From positions 78,475-142,474 of the forward strand of contig CALSPD010000008.1 in NCBI GenBank assembly GCA_943788145.1: a stretch of 64,000 bases of DNA, written 5' to 3'. This document shows, piece by piece, positions 1 to 8,599 of the stretch. Each line of letters opens with the position of its first letter. The first letter of the stretch is position 1. Under the pieces are notes generated by a model that saw only the letters and a list, made by a program, of their open reading frames with translations, did not search any database and had not been told where the DNA came from. The stretch is from an uncultured Flavobacteriales bacterium. GTDB taxonomy: Bacteria; Bacteroidota; Bacteroidia; Flavobacteriales_G; Salibacteraceae. Made by a program: the position numbers and the translations under genes.

Positions 1-195
1 GGGCAAAAATTCCAAGAATTTTAATGGATGATTTCATGTGTTGATGAATTAGTATGACTAAAGTAGTGTGGATAGTTCAAACTTGGTGCGTTCCTAATGC
101 AAATAGTCTGAGGTTTAACAATTTTGTTCTGAAACGAGTAAGTTCCACAAATGGTATTTTGAGGTTAAATTCGTGTCTTAATAAGAAGGAATAGG

Positions 196-975
196 ATGTT
201 AAATAGTTACAGGACGAGATTCAATAAATTTTCGCTACTATGTATAGTCCTTCTTGTGTCAAGTTCCTTACTTGGTCAAAGCACGTCTAGCCATGTTGTT
301 CTTAGGTCAGGCGAAACAATGGAAGGTCGTATGCTCGTTATTGGGAACGAGATGGTGTTGCTCGAAACCTCCTCTGGATTGAAAACCTTGAATAAAGCGG
401 ATATCCAACTCGTGCTGCCAGTTCATGGACATAAGGAAATCGCTACGGAAACGAAACTTGAGTTAAAGCCAATTACTAAATCAGTCTCTACAGAATTAGA
501 TGTGGGGTTAACGTTCGTCAATCCATTTGCGCTAAGGACAGGAGTTACAATTTGGAGGAATCTAGGTTCCAAATGGCAGGTTGGAGTCGGTTCATCTTTG
601 CAGTTTTATCGATTTACCATGATTAATGGAAACATTAACGCGCGCAGATTTTTGGGTCACAATAGATTTATTCGTCCTTTTTGGGAAACAGGTTTTGGAA
701 TGAGTTTGTATGAATACGTTTCCAACGTAAATTTTAGGTCCTCATTCGGAATCCTCAATAGACCTAATTTTTACGTTTCTGATTTTTCCCCTGTAAAGCA
801 GGCACAGACAGGGTTGGGGGTAATGATTGATACAGGATTGGGTTTCGCTTTTGCTGCCAAATGCTTGTATAATTTAACATGGTACGAATTGACAGAACAC
901 ATAAGCACCAACTATACATTGAGAGGCGATTATTTAATCAGCTCAATGACACTTCAGGCAAGCTTCATATTTTAA
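196..975 (+). CDS. Putative outer-membrane beta-barrel protein, function unknown
   Basis: The 259-residue product begins with a basic stretch and a hydrophobic segment ending near LLGQS, a plausible Sec signal peptide. Residues about 30-75 resemble the short beta-rich segment (LRSGETMEGRM, then LLETSSG) seen at the start of some Bacteroidota surface proteins. The rest alternates polar and aromatic residues and ends in Phe (QASFIF), as outer-membrane beta-barrels usually do. I do not recognise a named family. The gene stands alone, with its own stop about 100 bases before hppA and a separate promoter in between. Outer-membrane location is inferred from composition and the C-terminal Phe only. 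Confidence 0.6.
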   Translation: MLNSYRTRFNKFSLLCIVLLVSSSLLGQSTSSHVVLRSGETMEGRMLVIGNEMVLLETSSGLKTLNKADIQLVLPVHGHKEIATETKLELKPITKSVSTELDVGLTFVNPFALRTGVTIWRNLGSKWQVGVGSSLQFYRFTMINGNINARRFLGHNRFIRPFWETGFGMSLYEYVSNVNFRSSFGILNRPNFYVSDFSPVKQAQTGLGVMIDTGLGFAFAAKCLYNLTWYELTEHISTNYTLRGDYLISSMTLQASFIF

Positions 976-988
976 TAAAGTTGGACGC

Positions 989-1018
989 TTGATTATTTAA
1001 TCGGACGTCTATCTTTGC
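989..1018 (+). promoter_or_regulatory. Bacteroidota-type promoter for hppA
   Basis: TTG at 989-991 is followed after 18 bases by TATCTTTGC at 1010-1018. This matches the Bacteroidota vegetative consensus TTG ... TAnnTTTGC. It lies about 60 bases before the hppA ATG, in the correct orientation. Confidence 0.6.
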
Positions 1019-1075
1019 GCGCTTTAAAAATGGGGGGTCGAAACCTTATTTAACCTATTAAAAATCAGTTGATAA

Positions 1076-3388
1076 ATGGATAGTTTGATTTATGCAATGC
1101 CCGCAATGGGCGTGGTTGCTTTGCTCTATGTAGCATGGAAAAGTGCTTGGGTTACCAAGCAAGAAGTAGGAACAGAAAAGATGGCGAAGATCGCGAACAA
1201 CATTGCTGTTGGTGCCATGGCCTTCTTAAAGGCAGAATATAAAGTGCTCTCCATCTTCGTGGTGGCCGTGGCAGCTTTGCTAGCTTTTAAAGGTGCAAGT
1301 GAAGCAAATTCAAGTCCACTGGTAGCGCTTTCGTTTGTTGTGGGTGCCGTTTGCTCTGCGCTTGCAGGTTACCTCGGGATGAAAGTGGCAACCAAGGCCA
1401 ATGTTAGAACAACAAATGCTGCCCGAACTTCATTAGGAAAGGCACTCGAAGTTGCTTTTGGTGGAGGTTCTGTAATGGGTATGGGTGTTGTTGGTTTAGG
1501 TGTTTTAGGTCTAGGCACCTTATTCATTATCTATTCTGAATTATTTGGCATCGATGATCAAAATGGTGTAGCTACGGTATTAAACGTTTTAGCTGGCTTT
1601 TCATTGGGCGCTTCATCGATCGCTCTTTTTGCGCGTGTTGGCGGTGGTATTTATACCAAGGCTGCTGACGTAGGTGCTGACTTAGTTGGTAAAGTAGAAG
1701 CTGGCATTCCAGAAGATCATCCTTTGAACCCTGCAACGATTGCTGATAACGTTGGAGACAACGTTGGTGATGTTGCCGGAATGGGAGCAGATTTATTCGA
1801 ATCCTATGTTGGTTCTATTATCGGAACCATGGTTTTGGGGGCTGTTTTTGTTCCTGGGTTTAAAGAAATAGGAGGAGAATGGAGCGGATTAGGTGCTGTT
1901 TTATTGCCCTTAGCGCTAGCTTCTGTAGGAATTTTGGTTTCCATTTTTGGGACCTTCTTCGTAAAGGTAAAAGATGGTGGAAACCCACACACGGCATTAA
2001 ACATAGGCGAATTTGGTTCGGCTGGTGTTATGGTGATTATTTCCTATTTCATCATTGGATTCTTTCTTCCAGCTACTTGGTTGTTTGATGGGGTAGAATA
2101 CACAGCAAATGGTGTGTTCTTCGCAACATTAGCTGGTTTAATTGCCGGATTGGGAATTGGTAAGATCACAGAATATTATACAGGAACAGGAACACCTCCT
2201 GTCCTTTCAATTGTGCGTCAGTCTTTGACGGGTTCTGCAACGAATATCATCGCTGGTTTAGGTGTTGGTATGATGAGTACTGCAATTCCAGTATTATTGA
2301 TTGCCGCTGCAATTTTGGTTGCACATCACTTCGCTGGACTATACGGAATCGCCATCGCTGCGGTAGGTATGTTGGCAAACACAGGTATTCAACTTGCAGT
2401 TGACGCATACGGACCTATTTCTGACAACGCTGGTGGAATTGCTGAAATGGCGGATCTTCCTAAGGAAGTTCGTCAGCGAACGGATAAATTAGATGCTGTT
2501 GGAAACACTACAGCAGCAATTGGTAAGGGATTCGCCATTGGTTCAGCTGCACTTACTGCGTTGGCGCTTTTTGCTGCCTTTATGCAACAAGCCAATGTTG
2601 GAAAGATCAACGTGGCTGACCCAACTGTAATGGCTGGTTTATTAATTGGAGCGATGCTTCCTTTTGTTTTCTCTGCCCTAAGTATGAATGCAGTTGGAAA
2701 AGCTGCAATGGCAATGATTGAGGAAGTTAGACGTCAGTTTAAGGAGATTCCTGCACTTGGAGCTGCGCTTGAAGTAATGAAAAGAAATGAAGGTAAGGAT
2801 CATAAAGAATGGAGCGTTGAAGATCAAGCAACTTTCGATGCTGCTGACGGAAGTCCTGAATACGACAAGTGTGTGGAGATTTCAACTAAAGCTTCCATCC
2901 GTGAAATGGTTGTGCCAGGTTTATTGGCCATCGTGGTTCCAGTAATAGTTGGTTTCGGTGGGAAATTATTTGGAATTGGCGGTCCAGAAATGCTTGGAGG
3001 CTTATTAGCTGGTGTAACATCAGCTGGTGTTTTGATGGCGATTTTCCAGTCTAACGCTGGTGGTGCTTGGGATAACGCAAAGAAAATGTTTGAAGAAGGC
3101 GTTGAAATTAACGGTCAGATGTATTATAAGGGATCTGAGCCTCACAAAGCGACCGTTGTTGGTGATACAGTTGGAGACCCATTTAAGGACACATCAGGAC
3201 CGTCATTGAATATCCTGCTTAAGTTAATGTCTGTTGTTGCTCTTGTAATTGCTCCTTCTATCGCTTTAGAGAAGGTTGAAACGACTGAAGTAATTACGAA
3301 AGAGATTAAAATTGAAGTTATGGAAGAAGCTTCTTCTATAAATACAGAGCAAGCAGCGGCTTATTCAGCGGCAGTTGTTGCAGAATAG
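1076..3388 (+). CDS. hppA: K+-dependent membrane-bound ion-translocating pyrophosphatase
   Basis: This polytopic inner-membrane pump couples pyrophosphate hydrolysis to H+ or Na+ export. At 770 residues it has the usual size for the family. The pyrophosphate/Mg2+ site is intact: [20 protein letters not shown] at about 188-207, DNVGDNVGD at about 223, and [13 protein letters not shown] near 695. The signature [10 protein letters not shown] (about 475) has Ala where K+-independent enzymes have Lys (GNTTKA), so the enzyme should be K+-dependent. The sequence does not let me decide between Na+ and H+ transport. A polar tail of about 35 residues follows the last membrane helix. The gene has its own promoter and a strong terminator, so it is probably monocistronic. 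Confidence 0.97.
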   Translation: MDSLIYAMPAMGVVALLYVAWKSAWVTKQEVGTEKMAKIANNIAVGAMAFLKAEYKVLSIFVVAVAALLAFKGASEANSSPLVALSFVVGAVCSALAGYLGMKVATKANVRTTNAARTSLGKALEVAFGGGSVMGMGVVGLGVLGLGTLFIIYSELFGIDDQNGVATVLNVLAGFSLGASSIALFARVGGGIYTKAADVGADLVGKVEAGIPEDHPLNPATIADNVGDNVGDVAGMGADLFESYVGSIIGTMVLGAVFVPGFKEIGGEWSGLGAVLLPLALASVGILVSIFGTFFVKVKDGGNPHTALNIGEFGSAGVMVIISYFIIGFFLPATWLFDGVEYTANGVFFATLAGLIAGLGIGKITEYYTGTGTPPVLSIVRQSLTGSATNIIAGLGVGMMSTAIPVLLIAAAILVAHHFAGLYGIAIAAVGMLANTGIQLAVDAYGPISDNAGGIAEMADLPKEVRQRTDKLDAVGNTTAAIGKGFAIGSAALTALALFAAFMQQANVGKINVADPTVMAGLLIGAMLPFVFSALSMNAVGKAAMAMIEEVRRQFKEIPALGAALEVMKRNEGKDHKEWSVEDQATFDAADGSPEYDKCVEISTKASIREMVVPGLLAIVVPVIVGFGGKLFGIGGPEMLGGLLAGVTSAGVLMAIFQSNAGGAWDNAKKMFEEGVEINGQMYYKGSEPHKATVVGDTVGDPFKDTSGPSLNILLKLMSVVALVIAPSIALEKVETTEVITKEIKIEVMEEASSINTEQAAAYSAAVVAE

Positions 3389-3410
3389 TCTTTAACCAGA
3401 ATTAAATACG

Positions 3411-3442
3411 AAGCCTCGGAGTGAAAACTCCGGGGCTTTTTT
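3411..3442 (+). terminator. Rho-independent terminator after hppA
   Basis: Arms AAGCCTCGGAGT and ACTCCGGGGCTT pair with one mismatch around a GAAA tetraloop and are followed by a run of T ending at 3442. It starts 22 bases after the hppA stop. The convergent mazG-like stop (3441-3443) overlaps its end, so the hairpin may serve both directions. Confidence 0.9.
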
Positions 3443-3767
3443 ATTTCAATTTAGGATTGTCTTTATGTCGAGTTAAGTCTCTGGTCGACTTTTTTTCAAG
3501 GTTTCGTTTTAACTCGGAGCTAAGATCAATGCCAGTTTGGTTGGCGAGACAAATGAGTACCCAAAGCACATCGGCCATTTCATCGCCAAGGTCTAAGTTC
3601 TTATCGCTCTCCTTCTCACTCTGATCTCCATATCGTCTCGACATTATTCGAGCTAACTCACCTACCTCTTCCATTAGAATAGTCATATTGGTTAATTCAC
3701 TAAAATATCGAACGCCAGTGGTGTTGATCCATTGATCTACTTCTTTTTGAGCTTCTTCTAACGTCAT
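3441..3767 (-). CDS. MazG-like nucleotide pyrophosphohydrolase
   Basis: The product is a short all-alpha NTP pyrophosphohydrolase of the MazG/dUTPase-like superfamily, expected to hydrolyse non-canonical or surplus nucleoside triphosphates in the cytoplasm. The metal-binding pattern is present: EEVGELAR in helix 2 and DEMADVLW in the later helix. The ORF track opens 20 codons upstream, but those codons overlap the previous gene. The ATG at 3767 (MTLEEAQKEV) sits one base after the stop of the SGNH gene and gives about 108 residues, normal for single-domain MazG-like proteins. It is the last gene of the rsgA operon. Confidence 0.88.
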   Translation of the reverse strand: MTLEEAQKEVDQWINTTGVRYFSELTNMTILMEEVGELARIMSRRYGDQSEKESDKNLDLGDEMADVLWVLICLANQTGIDLSSELKRNLEKKSTRDLTRHKDNPKLK

Positions 3768-3768
3768 G

Positions 3769-4746
3769 TTAATCGGTTTTGAGTTTGTTAGAAAAGGATG
3801 ATGCGATGCTTCTTCTTCCCACTTCATTGTAATGTTCCGTTGGGAAATCCTTATCGGTGAAACAGGATGATGGAAGTAAGTCTACATTGTTGATTACGGT
3901 AGCTCCTTTGCCTATGAATCGTCTTTCGAGCCAAGTTGCATTTTGGACCATTAAATCGGTCAGGTCAGAACCAACTAGTGAATCGGCCTTCTCTATATTT
4001 TCGGGTAAAATATGCATGATTAACTTCCAATTTCTTTCCTTACAGATTTCAATCATAGCGTCAAATTCATGCACAGTCGCATTCGACTCATCTAATACAA
4101 ATGCATATTGTTTAATGAATTGATCAGCCAATTGCCGCTTGGGATTTGTCCAATCCCCCCATTTCTCTTCGGCACACCAATCTATAACATTGCTTTTTAC
4201 ACGCTCTAGAGGAAGAGTTGTCTGAGCCCATAGGTCCAGTTTAATGTTTTCCCGTTCAAGGTCCGATTTGTTGTCGTAAAAATTCAAACTCACTAAGAAC
4301 CGATTGAGTAGTGGCGGCCGGTCGGCATACATGACGTTCTTTTTGTTCAAGGGAGTTTCGAGAATTGAGTTTTGCCAGTCGGCTCCAAACGATCTTAAAT
4401 TTACTGTAGCAATTACCGTCCGAATAGAACTTGAAGGAGGAATTCGCCTTAGTAAAATGGTGTGAATTCGGGCGTGTGACGCTGGAATATTGAAGGCTTC
4501 AATGAGTAGTTCAGGGTTTGATTCTCCTATAAATTCACTGATTTTTTTGTGGCTTTCATGCCAAGGGTCGGGTGAGAAATTACTTGATGCAGAAGTGTAA
4601 ACTACATCACAGTTAGCGACTTTTTCCACTTGTAGCAACTGATCAGCTTCTTCAAATAGGTAGGACTTATAGCTGGTATGCACATAGAGCCAATTCAATG
4701 CTGGAAGAAGCATTGCCAAAACGAGTATGCGTGTTGCAATTTTCAT
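3769..4746 (-). CDS. SGNH/DltD-like protein partnered with MBOAT
   Basis: The 325-residue product starts with a signal anchor (MKIATRILVLAMLLPALNW), which places the rest outside the inner membrane. A CDVVYTSASSNFSP segment near residue 50 resembles the nucleophile-serine block of SGNH or DltD-like proteins. DKDFPTEHYNEVG near 300 resembles their C-terminal Asp/His block. Its ATG shares one base with the stop of the MBOAT gene (TGATG), so the two are translationally coupled. Pairs of an MBOAT and an SGNH-like periplasmic protein are known from alginate (AlgI with AlgJ/AlgX) and D-alanine (DltB/DltD) systems. I infer O-acylation of a surface polymer; the substrate is unknown. Confidence 0.65.
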   Translation of the reverse strand: MKIATRILVLAMLLPALNWLYVHTSYKSYLFEEADQLLQVEKVANCDVVYTSASSNFSPDPWHESHKKISEFIGESNPELLIEAFNIPASHARIHTILLRRIPPSSSIRTVIATVNLRSFGADWQNSILETPLNKKNVMYADRPPLLNRFLVSLNFYDNKSDLERENIKLDLWAQTTLPLERVKSNVIDWCAEEKWGDWTNPKRQLADQFIKQYAFVLDESNATVHEFDAMIEICKERNWKLIMHILPENIEKADSLVGSDLTDLMVQNATWLERRFIGKGATVINNVDLLPSSCFTDKDFPTEHYNEVGRRSIASSFSNKLKTD

Positions 4747-6149
4747 CAGAATTGGAAATAGATGAAAGGATGATTAACGGTACCCGAAAACGCCATGATG
4801 GAATAAATCATTAAAGCGTAAACAATCCAACGCGAAACGAATGATTTCGAGTCGAGCCAGTCGCTGATTTTGCCGTTTGAAAACGCTAGATCCGAAAGCA
4901 TGAAAAGACCTATGAAGCTGATCAAAAGTACGTTCCAATCTAGGAGTAAGCTGCCTTTATGGAAATATAGCAAACCGCTGATGTAGTCCAAACCTGATGC
5001 AATATCAGGACTTCTGAAAAACACCCATGCAATGAAAACCACCAACATGGTTGTTATCCATTGGATCGGTTTCATAGCATTAGATTTCATCGATGAAAAA
5101 CCTGTCCATCGCTCAATTAAGTAGTAAAATCCGTGAATGGCTCCCCACATTATAAAGGTCCAATTGGCGCCATGCCACAGGCCGCTTAAGATAAACACAA
5201 TTAGAATATTAACCCCGAATCGCAGCCAATTAACTCGGCTTCCTCCAAGCGGAATGAAAAGGTAGTCGCGAAACCAGCTAGAAAGCGAAATATGCCATCG
5301 CGTCCAAAATTCTCGAATGGAAAGGGAGGCGTAGGGAGCATTGAAATTATCCATGAGTTTTATGCCAAGCATGCGGGCTGCCCCTATGGCAATTAACGAA
5401 TAGCCATGAAAGTCGCTGTAAATCTGAATTCCAAATAACCCCATTCCGGCCCACAGTTGTTGCGTACTTGCTTCATCTTGCGAGTCAAAAATTTGATCTA
5501 CAATAGGGGCAATGTTGTCGGCCACACACATTTTAATAAATAGACCATATAGCATGAGTCTGGCCCCATTTTGAATGTTGGCATAATCAAAATCAACGCG
5601 CTTGAATAGTTGATGGTTTAAATGAGAAAATCGCTCGATGGGTCCAGCAACAAGTTGAGGGAAAAAACTCACAAATAGCGCGAATTTGAATGGGTTGGTT
5701 TCGGGTGTTATTCGCCTATAGTAAACATCAATCGTGTAACTAATGGTTTGAAAGGTGTAAAAGGAAATGCCCACAGGAAGTAGAAAATTCCAATTCGAAT
5801 TCCAAAAATGAAGGTTTCCGTCTGAAATGAACGAGATAGGGTGTAGCACATCGTTCATGAACCAATTCGAATACTTAAAAAAGAAAAGCAATCCTAAATT
5901 ACTGAACAAACTAAAGGATAGCGCCAACCTACGCCTTGCTTGAACATCGCTTTGATTGAGGTATCGAGCAACGTAAAAATCAACCACAGTGCTAAAAACG
6001 ATGAGGCTTAGATATTCAACTTTCCAAAAACCATAGAAGAAGTAACTAGCCAATAACAATAGCAACCAGCGATATCTATGTGGTAACACGTAATAAAGAA
6101 GGATAATGGTAGGGAAGAAAATCAGGAATGGAAGAGAATTAAAAACCAA
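4746..6149 (-). CDS. MBOAT family O-acyltransferase (AlgI/DltB-like)
   Basis: This is a 467-residue polytopic inner-membrane acyltransferase. It opens with MVFNSLPFLIFF, the typical N-terminus of Bacteroidota AlgI-like proteins, so the TTG start at 6149 (two bases after the dtd stop) is credible. The conserved core SIREFWTRWHISLSSWFRDY is followed by LSGLWHGANWTFIMWG, which carries the catalytic His of the MBOAT family. Such proteins move acyl groups from the cytoplasm to an extracytoplasmic polymer or partner. The neighbouring SGNH-like gene is the likely partner. No polysaccharide synthase lies nearby, so the acceptor cannot be named. Confidence 0.92.
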   Translation of the reverse strand: MVFNSLPFLIFFPTIILLYYVLPHRYRWLLLLLASYFFYGFWKVEYLSLIVFSTVVDFYVARYLNQSDVQARRRLALSFSLFSNLGLLFFFKYSNWFMNDVLHPISFISDGNLHFWNSNWNFLLPVGISFYTFQTISYTIDVYYRRITPETNPFKFALFVSFFPQLVAGPIERFSHLNHQLFKRVDFDYANIQNGARLMLYGLFIKMCVADNIAPIVDQIFDSQDEASTQQLWAGMGLFGIQIYSDFHGYSLIAIGAARMLGIKLMDNFNAPYASLSIREFWTRWHISLSSWFRDYLFIPLGGSRVNWLRFGVNILIVFILSGLWHGANWTFIMWGAIHGFYYLIERWTGFSSMKSNAMKPIQWITTMLVVFIAWVFFRSPDIASGLDYISGLLYFHKGSLLLDWNVLLISFIGLFMLSDLAFSNGKISDWLDSKSFVSRWIVYALMIYSIMAFSGTVNHPFIYFQF

Positions 6150-6151
6150 GC

Positions 6152-6604
6152 TTATTCTTTGTTTTTTGTGTCCATAATGATGGTTACTGGTCCATCGTTG
6201 ATCAAATATACTTCCATCTGCGCACCAAATTTCCCGGTTTGAATATTTCCGTTCAGTGCACTGCCAAGTTTGGTGCAGAAACTTTCATACAAGCCTTCGG
6301 CTATTTCGGGCCTAGCGGCCTTTAAAAAACTTGGGCGATTTCCTTTCTTATAGGAGGCATGCAGGGTAAACTGGCTGACAACCAAAACATCAGCTTTAAT
6401 TTCAGCAATACTTAAGTTCATTTGACCGGAATTGTCAGCGAAAATGCGAAGCTGAGAAACCTTATGTGCCAGCCAAGAAACATCTTCTAAGTTGTCGCTA
6501 GACTCAATGCCAACAAGAATTAAAAGCCCCTTATTAATTGAGCTAATTATGGCGTTTTCTATGGAAACCGATGCCTTGGATACACGCTGAACGACAACTC
6601 TCAT
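6152..6604 (-). CDS. dtd: D-aminoacyl-tRNA deacylase
   Basis: The enzyme removes D-amino acids (and glycine mischarged on tRNA-Ala) from tRNAs in the cytoplasm. The 150-residue length is standard for Dtd. Both signature blocks are present: SQFTLHASYKKGNRPSF around 79-95 and NDGPVTIIMDT near the C-terminus. The latter has the cross-subunit Gly-Pro motif that enforces chirality. Its start overlaps the end of rsgA by four bases, and it precedes the MBOAT gene by two bases. Confidence 0.97.
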   Translation of the reverse strand: MRVVVQRVSKASVSIENAIISSINKGLLILVGIESSDNLEDVSWLAHKVSQLRIFADNSGQMNLSIAEIKADVLVVSQFTLHASYKKGNRPSFLKAARPEIAEGLYESFCTKLGSALNGNIQTGKFGAQMEVYLINDGPVTIIMDTKNKE

Positions 6605-7524
6605 TTTGCCTTTTCCAATTTAAGTTCATCTATTAAATGCATGTAATTTTCGTAACGAAACCAAGGTAATTTACTGTCTTCAAAAGCCGATCGAACGGCA
6701 CAACCTGGCTCATTTAGATGTAAGCAGTTATGGAATTTACAACCGGAACTGATTTCATGAATTTCAGGAAAATAGTCTTTCAACTCTTCGGGTTGCATGG
6801 CGGTTAATCCAAAGCTTTTTAGTCCGGGTGTATCAATAATGAATGTTTGTTTGTTGATTTCGAAGAGCTCGGCAAAGGTGGTAGTATGTTGGCCTTTTTC
6901 GTTGAAATCACTAACATCCGTCACACGAGCGCTTAGGTCGGTTCCGAGCGCATTCAATAGGGAGGATTTTCCAACTCCGCTGTGACCAGAAATAACCGAA
7001 GCCTTCCCTTCAATGAGTTCTTTAACTTCATCGATTCCTACATCCTCTTGTACAGAAATTTGCAGGGAATCATAGCCAACATCTTTATAAGCTGCACAGA
7101 GTTCGTTGAGATAAGCGCGTTCGGTTTCGTTTAATACATCAATCTTGTTGAAAACAATGACGGCAGGAATACTGTAAGCCTCAGCAGTAACTAGGAGCCG
7201 ATCTAAAAAACCAAGCTTTAGTTTGGGCTGAATAAGCGTGACCAGACATATCGCCAAATCAATATTTGCGGCAATTATGTGGGTCTGACTAGAGAGTTTA
7301 GTTGCTTTTCGAATGATGTAATTCTTGCGGTCTTTTAAATCATCAATGCTCCAATCTCCTTCAGATCGTTGGCTCATTTCAACCCTGTCGCCCACGGCCA
7401 CTGGATTCGTGCTCTTTATCTCTGCCTTGCGCAGTTTTCCTCGAATTCGAGCATCTACAATTTCCCCATCCTCAAGTCTAATTTTATACCAACTACCGGT
7501 ACTTTTAACAACAATTCCTTCCAT
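6601..7524 (-). CDS. rsgA: Ribosome small-subunit GTPase RsgA
   Basis: RsgA is a circularly permuted GTPase acting in late 30S maturation. An N-terminal OB-fold is followed by the G motifs in permuted order: NKID (G4), GHSGVGKSS (G1/P-loop), then DTPG (G3). A C-terminal zinc cluster is visible as C-KFHNC-LH with a later Cys (GCKFHNCLHLNEPGC). The ORF track begins at a TTG (7539). I prefer the ATG at 7524, which gives MEGIVVKSTGSWY, the usual RsgA N-terminus in this phylum. It is the first gene of the operon and is transcribed away from the GH73 gene. Confidence 0.96.
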   Translation of the reverse strand: MEGIVVKSTGSWYKIRLEDGEIVDARIRGKLRKAEIKSTNPVAVGDRVEMSQRSEGDWSIDDLKDRKNYIIRKATKLSSQTHIIAANIDLAICLVTLIQPKLKLGFLDRLLVTAEAYSIPAVIVFNKIDVLNETERAYLNELCAAYKDVGYDSLQISVQEDVGIDEVKELIEGKASVISGHSGVGKSSLLNALGTDLSARVTDVSDFNEKGQHTTTFAELFEINKQTFIIDTPGLKSFGLTAMQPEELKDYFPEIHEISSGCKFHNCLHLNEPGCAVRSAFEDSKLPWFRYENYMHLIDELKLEKAK

Positions 7525-7570
7525 GAAGGTTTTCAACAATTCAATGGTTAATAAAGTCTATTTGAGTGTT

Positions 7571-7617
7571 GATAACTCGGTTAATAACTCCGTAACTTCG
7601 TTATAAGTCAAGTTATC
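7571..7617. promoter_or_regulatory. Repeated and inverted TAACT elements between rsgA and GH73 gene
   Basis: The 97-base divergent intergenic region contains GATAACTCGGT (7571) and AATAACTCCGT 12 bases later, then a degenerate AACTTCGT. An inverted AGTTATC lies at 7611-7617. Together they look like repeated half-sites for a regulator of one or both divergent genes. No binding protein can be assigned. Confidence 0.3.
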
Positions 7618-7621
7618 TATT

Positions 7622-8599
7622 ATGCAAAGTAACATTCTGTCCTTAGTATTAATCGTCACTCAGCTGATATTTATTTCAGGGTTTAGCCAAGCGCAACCGT
7701 CTGAGCCGCGACTTTCAAAATCAGATTATATCCAACGATATGGTCAACAAGCTGTTAAAGAGATGCACGCAATTGGGGTGCCTGCGAGTATAACCCTAGC
7801 TCAAGGTATGCTAGAATCTGATTATGGCAATAGTCCACTAGCGAAATATGCAAATAATCACTTCGGGATTAAATGCCACAAAGGCTGGGAAGGACCTTCC
7901 TTTATTCAAGATGATGATGAGGCAAACGAATGCTTCAGAAAGTATTATGATGCGCAAGATTCGTATCGCGATCATAGTGAGTTTTTACGAACGAGAGATC
8001 GATATGCGTCCTTGTTCGATTTAAAAACAACAGATTATAAAGGTTGGGCGCATGGATTAAAGAGTGCTGGTTATGCCACAAATCCAAAATATGCAGACTT
8101 GGTTATTCGAATCATCGAGGAGAATGAATTGTATAAATACGATGAGGTGGTTAAGCTTCCTGATACCGATCAAGTGGCACAAGTTGAACACAAACTCAGG
8201 GCGCCAGAGGCACCGAAAGTTCTGGCTGTTAGGGCTGTTTCAGTTAGTGACAATAACATCAAATATGTTCGTGCCGGAAAAGGGGAAACCGCTGCAGCAA
8301 TTGCCGAGGCTAACAATATGGGCTTGTGGCAAATCCTTAAGTACAATGATCTAGAAAAGCATGATGTTATTATGGCAGGCGATATTATTTATCTCCAACC
8401 TAAACGGAATTATGCTGCTGCTGAAACACATTTGGTAACCGCAGGTGAAACGCTTCGTTCTATCTCGCAGCAATATGGTGTGAAAATCAAGAAGTTGCAG
8501 AAGATGAATAATCTAGAGCCGAATTACATCCCAAAAGCTGGTGAACGTCTGCAATTGCGTGATTTGGGAATAGTTAACGAAAGACTAACGGGTCGTTAA
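7622..8599 (+). CDS. Secreted GH73 glucosaminidase with two LysM domains
   Basis: The product is a predicted peptidoglycan hydrolase. A signal peptide ends near FSQAQ (about residue 25). Residues about 35-180 form a GH73/N-acetylglucosaminidase domain, with the catalytic Glu in AQGMLESDYGNS (about 63) and the conserved NNHFGIKCHKGWEG block. Two LysM modules follow, at about 216-262 and 270-318 (HLVTAGETLRSISQQYGV), which would hold the enzyme on peptidoglycan. The signal peptide implies export to the periplasm or surface. Its stop overlaps the convergent DUF3352-like gene by four bases, so there is no room for a separate terminator. Confidence 0.95.
   Translation: MQSNILSLVLIVTQLIFISGFSQAQPSEPRLSKSDYIQRYGQQAVKEMHAIGVPASITLAQGMLESDYGNSPLAKYANNHFGIKCHKGWEGPSFIQDDDEANECFRKYYDAQDSYRDHSEFLRTRDRYASLFDLKTTDYKGWAHGLKSAGYATNPKYADLVIRIIEENELYKYDEVVKLPDTDQVAQVEHKLRAPEAPKVLAVRAVSVSDNNIKYVRAGKGETAAAIAEANNMGLWQILKYNDLEKHDVIMAGDIIYLQPKRNYAAAETHLVTAGETLRSISQQYGVKIKKLQKMNNLEPNYIPKAGERLQLRDLGIVNERLTGR

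Noticed and set aside
1-195. Upstream region as part of a gene
   Set aside because: No ORF of useful length or promoter match could be supported on either strand.
3768-3827. N-terminal extension of the MazG-like ORF
   Set aside because: The extra 20 codons overlap the end of the SGNH gene; MTLEEAQKEV matches the family N-terminus.
7570-7580. TTATCAACA resembling a DnaA box near 7571
   Set aside because: It is a single copy with one mismatch, and no dnaA, dnaN or other origin feature is nearby.
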